The notes under the pieces were generated by a model that saw nothing but the letters and a program-made list of their open reading frames with translations, searched no databases and was not told where the DNA came from. DNA of 26,252 nucleotides from Perkinsus chesapeaki. Taxonomy: Eukaryota; Perkinsozoa; Perkinsida; Perkinsidae. The stretch lies in NCBI GenBank assembly GCA_013115145.1, contig JAAPAO010000512.1, positions 1-26,252 on the forward strand. The letters are read 5' to 3'. Shown one piece after another: positions 23,645 to 26,252 of the stretch (position 1 is the stretch's first letter; the number at the start of each line of letters is the position of its first letter). Position numbers and translations under genes: made by a program.

Positions 23645-24814
23645 AATATTGAGGTATAAGCCTACGATGATGGACAATCCTAGTAAGAGAAAATCCTGGG
23701 AATCCCAGGCTGGGATCGGAGTAGTACTTAGACGCGGAATAAATTAATTGACGACGGTCGGTGCTAGCTACCGAAGCGTTAAGAGTTTCGTTCCTGAAAT
23801 GCTCCGCAAATCAAACAGAGCGATAGATGTACGCAAAGCTTAATTTATAGCAATTACCATAATAGCTATAGCCAGCATAACATCGTGCGGCTCCACCTGA
23901 AGGGCTCAGGCCTTGAGATCCTATTTTCAAACTTACGACAACCAGGAGTACTTTTCCTGTTGTAGTTTCAGTGAAACTTTAACAGCCAAACTGTCTTACA
24001 GAAAGATTTCCCGTCTATCAAATGGTTTCCATGTTTTTCCGTACGCGTACCCCGCGTCTAAGCTGGCAGAGTTTGGCTCAAGAGTCATGAGTTTATCAGC
24101 ATATCTTGCCCGTAGCGGGCTTTCATACGGATGACCGAGAGTCGTTATGACCACCCGTGCCCTGATTAAGTCTAGGCCACGTTTTTCTATTCGCTGCCTA
24201 TCACATGGTAGTCACTTGGCATATACGTGTTTTGCGACGCTGCCTTCTCACCAACCTAAAAGTGGTTGGTCTATCACTTACATTGTGACAAAGACTTTAT
24301 GATGAAGTATCCGTTTTAGTTATGCATAGACTGGTTAAATCCAAGCATCTCCTGCGTATCTAAGTTTATCCGGCAACTCGGAAGGCACCAACTGGTTTCC
24401 CGAGCAGGTTCGTCAAGCCAAGCGTTTGGCGCCGGTTGTTGGTATTAGCTCTGCGGCGGCTGCTGCTGACGTGGTGTACACCTAGGAGAGAATGAGCATC
24501 TAATCAAGACTGTCGAACGTCTACTAGTAATAGCCTATTACTAAGTCGAGCTTCACACTACGAATAATAGTATAAGGATAGTCATTTATTACAGCTATCA
24601 ATTATGCACTTATTTAGCCGGGTGAGGGTGGTATCAAAGGCGGAGCTCCATTAATTGTTGAACGCCGACAGGCTACTAAAGCCATTGCCATCTAATTTTG
24701 CACAGCAAAAAAGTATCCCCAGCTTTCTTTATTTTGGACCCGGATTCCCGGTTATACCGCTGATGCACTCATTATAGATGTGTTCATATTCCCCGCAGCA
24801 ACCTGAACTGAAGC
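23645..24814. other. gene-poor spacer before the truncated LRR copy
   Basis: About 1.2 kb. It includes plus-strand open frames without known motifs: 73 codons at 23913-24134 and 51 codons at 24147-24302. A third ends about 24484, encoding EQVRQAKRLAPVVG followed by a short Ala run. A TTTGGCTCAAG string lies at 24072-24082 and diverged repeat R2 starts at 24598. No gene is called with confidence; decayed exons of a lost plus-strand gene are possible. Confidence 0.35.
24072..24082 (+). other. possible relict spliced-leader 3' end
   Basis: TTTGGCTCAAG matches the last 11 nt of the dinoflagellate/Perkinsus trans-spliced leader as I remember it, and an ATG follows 4 nt later. The upstream half of the leader is not conserved (AGCTGGCAGAG). 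Such relics mark genes re-inserted from trans-spliced mRNA in dinoflagellates. An 11-nt chance match in this window has a probability of roughly 1%, so this is suggestive only. Confidence 0.25.
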
Positions 24815-24856
24815 TCACATATTTGACTGCCGGGATGCAGAGGGAAGCCTATCGAT
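24598..24856. repeat. diverged repeat R2, next to duplication breakpoint
   Basis: Partner of R1 (22345-22570), in the same orientation. It ends with GCAGAGGGAAGCCTATCGAT 10 bp before the left end of duplication copy B (24867). Its minus strand supplies the foreign 3' end of the truncated LRR copy. Confidence 0.55.
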
Positions 24857-24866
24857 TGTATATGAG

Positions 24867-26252
24867 CCTGAATAAGAAGGATTACTAAATCTAAATGGCT
24901 GGGCCTGGCGGCTCCCACCGTAGTTGAACTGCAGGCTGGCTCTCGACATGCCAAGTATCGTCAGCTCTCTCACATGGCATAGAGCGTCTGCGAATTCTAT
25001 CAGACCTGAGCGGGCTTGTCAGGCGCATGTCTTTCGGACTAAGCTGCGCACTATCTTCCAAGACATTGGAGCCGATGAAGAGTTCCTCAAGTAGCAAGCA
25101 CCTCCGTAAAGACTTGAACAACGCTTTACATCCGGTTGGTGTGAGAAAGTTATCCTCGAGGTTCAGTATGTGAAGATTCTTCAAATTATTCTGAGAGGAA
25201 GACTGCCCCGGTATACGAGTGCTGTGGGGGTTCGAACCCACGCGAACCATGTCCAGTGGATCTTAAGTCCACCCCCTTAACCACTCGGGCAAACACTCAC
25301 GTTAATAACTAGTATTGTTTCATGTAGCATGTACTACACTCTTACATTGCCAATAGCTTTAGCTAGTGAGGCTACTCCAACTTCTGAAAGACCAGCCTTC
25401 CAGAGGTTCAGTTCAATTATCGGGCATGTGCCGAGTCTTGACAAAGAACACAACGCGATTATCGGCGTGTCCCCGATGTCCTGGCATGAGATACAGACAT
25501 CATTGAACATCAACATCTGCCCTCACATTCCCACTCCATCGCAATCGAATACATTCTGATTGCCTATGGTGGAGGTTGGTCGACTCTTGTACTGCCGATT
25601 GTATCCACTGAGGGTTCGTACCTGTAACAGGCAACTTTTTACATAACATGGATCAGTTAAGGGTTGCCTTCTCGAGGTGGCACTTTATTCAAACTGATTG
25701 AATCATCACTGGCGTTCAGATTGGGTATATAGCCTTCCTCATCTGGACTGTCGGGGTATGTCTCATCAGTCCACGTTTCCAATCCATCCCATCGCAATCG
25801 AGACACTAATAGAATGCGACAAAGATACGCTCTTCAACGAGGTGTTCAACTTACCGTTGTCATAATGGGGCAGCATTTTCACGCTATTAGGGATATTGTA
25901 CAGCATATCAACCACATAATGCTGGAAGTTGTCAGACCGAACTAAATAGTCTAACAGTCTTCCTAGTTCCCCTCCCCTTAAACGCTTTGCTCTTATACGA
26001 ATGGTGCATTGGCAAGCCTGTGCTGACCTAAAACATGAGATCATCAATAAAAGCGGAATGTCCATATTCCTCTCACTTTCGCCGATCATTTCCCATGTCT
26101 TCTAAACCTTCTATCCAAACCTTCGCCGACATCACTTCCTCCTCCGGTAACTTAGCGAGCACTAAACGTCTAAGCCCTCCCACCTGAATAGAATGCTTCG
26201 CAGTGTCTTCAGCCTTCAGCCACGGACTACCACATTCAGGCCTAATGTGCTG
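24867..26252. repeat. segmental duplication, copy B
   Basis: Second copy of 17769-19154, in direct orientation with the offset 7098. It is truncated by the window edge, so the true length is at least 1386 bp. Confidence 0.95.
25216..25298 (-). tRNA. tRNA-Leu(UAA), intronic copy B with altered discriminator
   Basis: Same fold as copy A with anticodon TAA, inside the matching intron 25191-25345. Two of the 23 substitutions between the copies lie in it. The discriminator base changes from A to G, and one variable-arm G-C pair becomes G-T. Eukaryotic leucyl-tRNA synthetases rely on A73 and G73 is typical of tRNA-Ser, so this copy may charge poorly or be a pseudogene. Confidence 0.75.

Larger units (their letters stand above)
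24815..26252 (-). pseudogene. 3'-truncated second copy of the LRR gene (runs off window)
   Basis: From 24867 to the window end it matches copy A exon for exon, with the same splice sites and no frame-breaking change. It keeps the LRR exons (IIELNLWKAGLSEVGVASLA; LKNLHILNLEDNFLTPTGCK). At 24867, inside an exon after SNPSYSG, homology stops. The frame continues into unrelated DNA for about 15 codons (SYTIDRLPSASRQSNM) to a TGA at 24815-24817. The last part of the protein, including the ALRTVYIADNDAIG repeat and the final exon, is missing. Several replacements relative to copy A fall in the coding part (two Asp to Tyr near 25950 and 25920, Asp to Glu and Asp to Lys near 25370). The 5' end is outside the window. 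It may be a decaying duplicate or a gene with a new C-terminus. Confidence 0.7.

Overview
The window looks like nuclear DNA of a unicellular eukaryote. Nearly every gene is broken into short exons by small GT-AG introns (about 36 to 200 nt), genes are tightly packed (often 130-350 bp apart), and TAA, TAG and TGA all act as stops. The protein set (class I ribonucleotide reductase, DNAJC9-type J protein, phosphomannomutase, PPPDE isopeptidase, SNF1/AMPK-type kinase) is generally eukaryotic. The gene style, base composition and several orphan proteins fit an alveolate, most likely a Perkinsus-type perkinsozoan. That is an inference; no rRNA or other decisive marker is present.

Layout: 122-2406 (-) HEAT-repeat protein; 3116-6692 (-) ribonucleotide reductase large subunit, complete, with its redox-active CxxC tail on a separate last exon; 6917-8207 (-) DNAJC9-like J protein; 8529-8828 (-) small LYR/ISD11-like protein; 9050-10175 (+) phosphomannomutase, the only supported plus-strand gene, divergent from the LYR gene; 10312-12541 (-) conserved unknown protein with ATP-grasp-like features; 12823-13655 (-) PPPDE/DeSI isopeptidase; 13996-17235 (-) SNF1/AMPK-alpha kinase with UBA-like and KA1-like regions; 17469-22199 (-) a large unknown protein with WW, SH3-like and leucine-rich-repeat segments and a tRNA-Leu(UAA) inside one intron.

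The right-hand 4 kb is unstable, gene-poor DNA. It holds a pair of diverged 230-260 bp repeats, an intronless secreted orphan (23228-23644, -), and a second, 3'-truncated copy of the WW/LRR gene that runs off the window end. The second copy is 98.3% identical over 1386 bp (23 substitutions, no indels, counted by eye) and carries its own copy of the intronic tRNA-Leu gene. The truncation breakpoint lies inside a coding exon, 10 bp from one of the diverged repeats.

Functionally the window is a mix of housekeeping genes with no pathway-level clustering. The most unusual locus is the WW/SH3-like/LRR gene family with its nested, duplicated and diverging tRNA. Exon joins were inferred by eye from splice motifs and reading-frame continuity, so internal coordinates are approximate unless stated.
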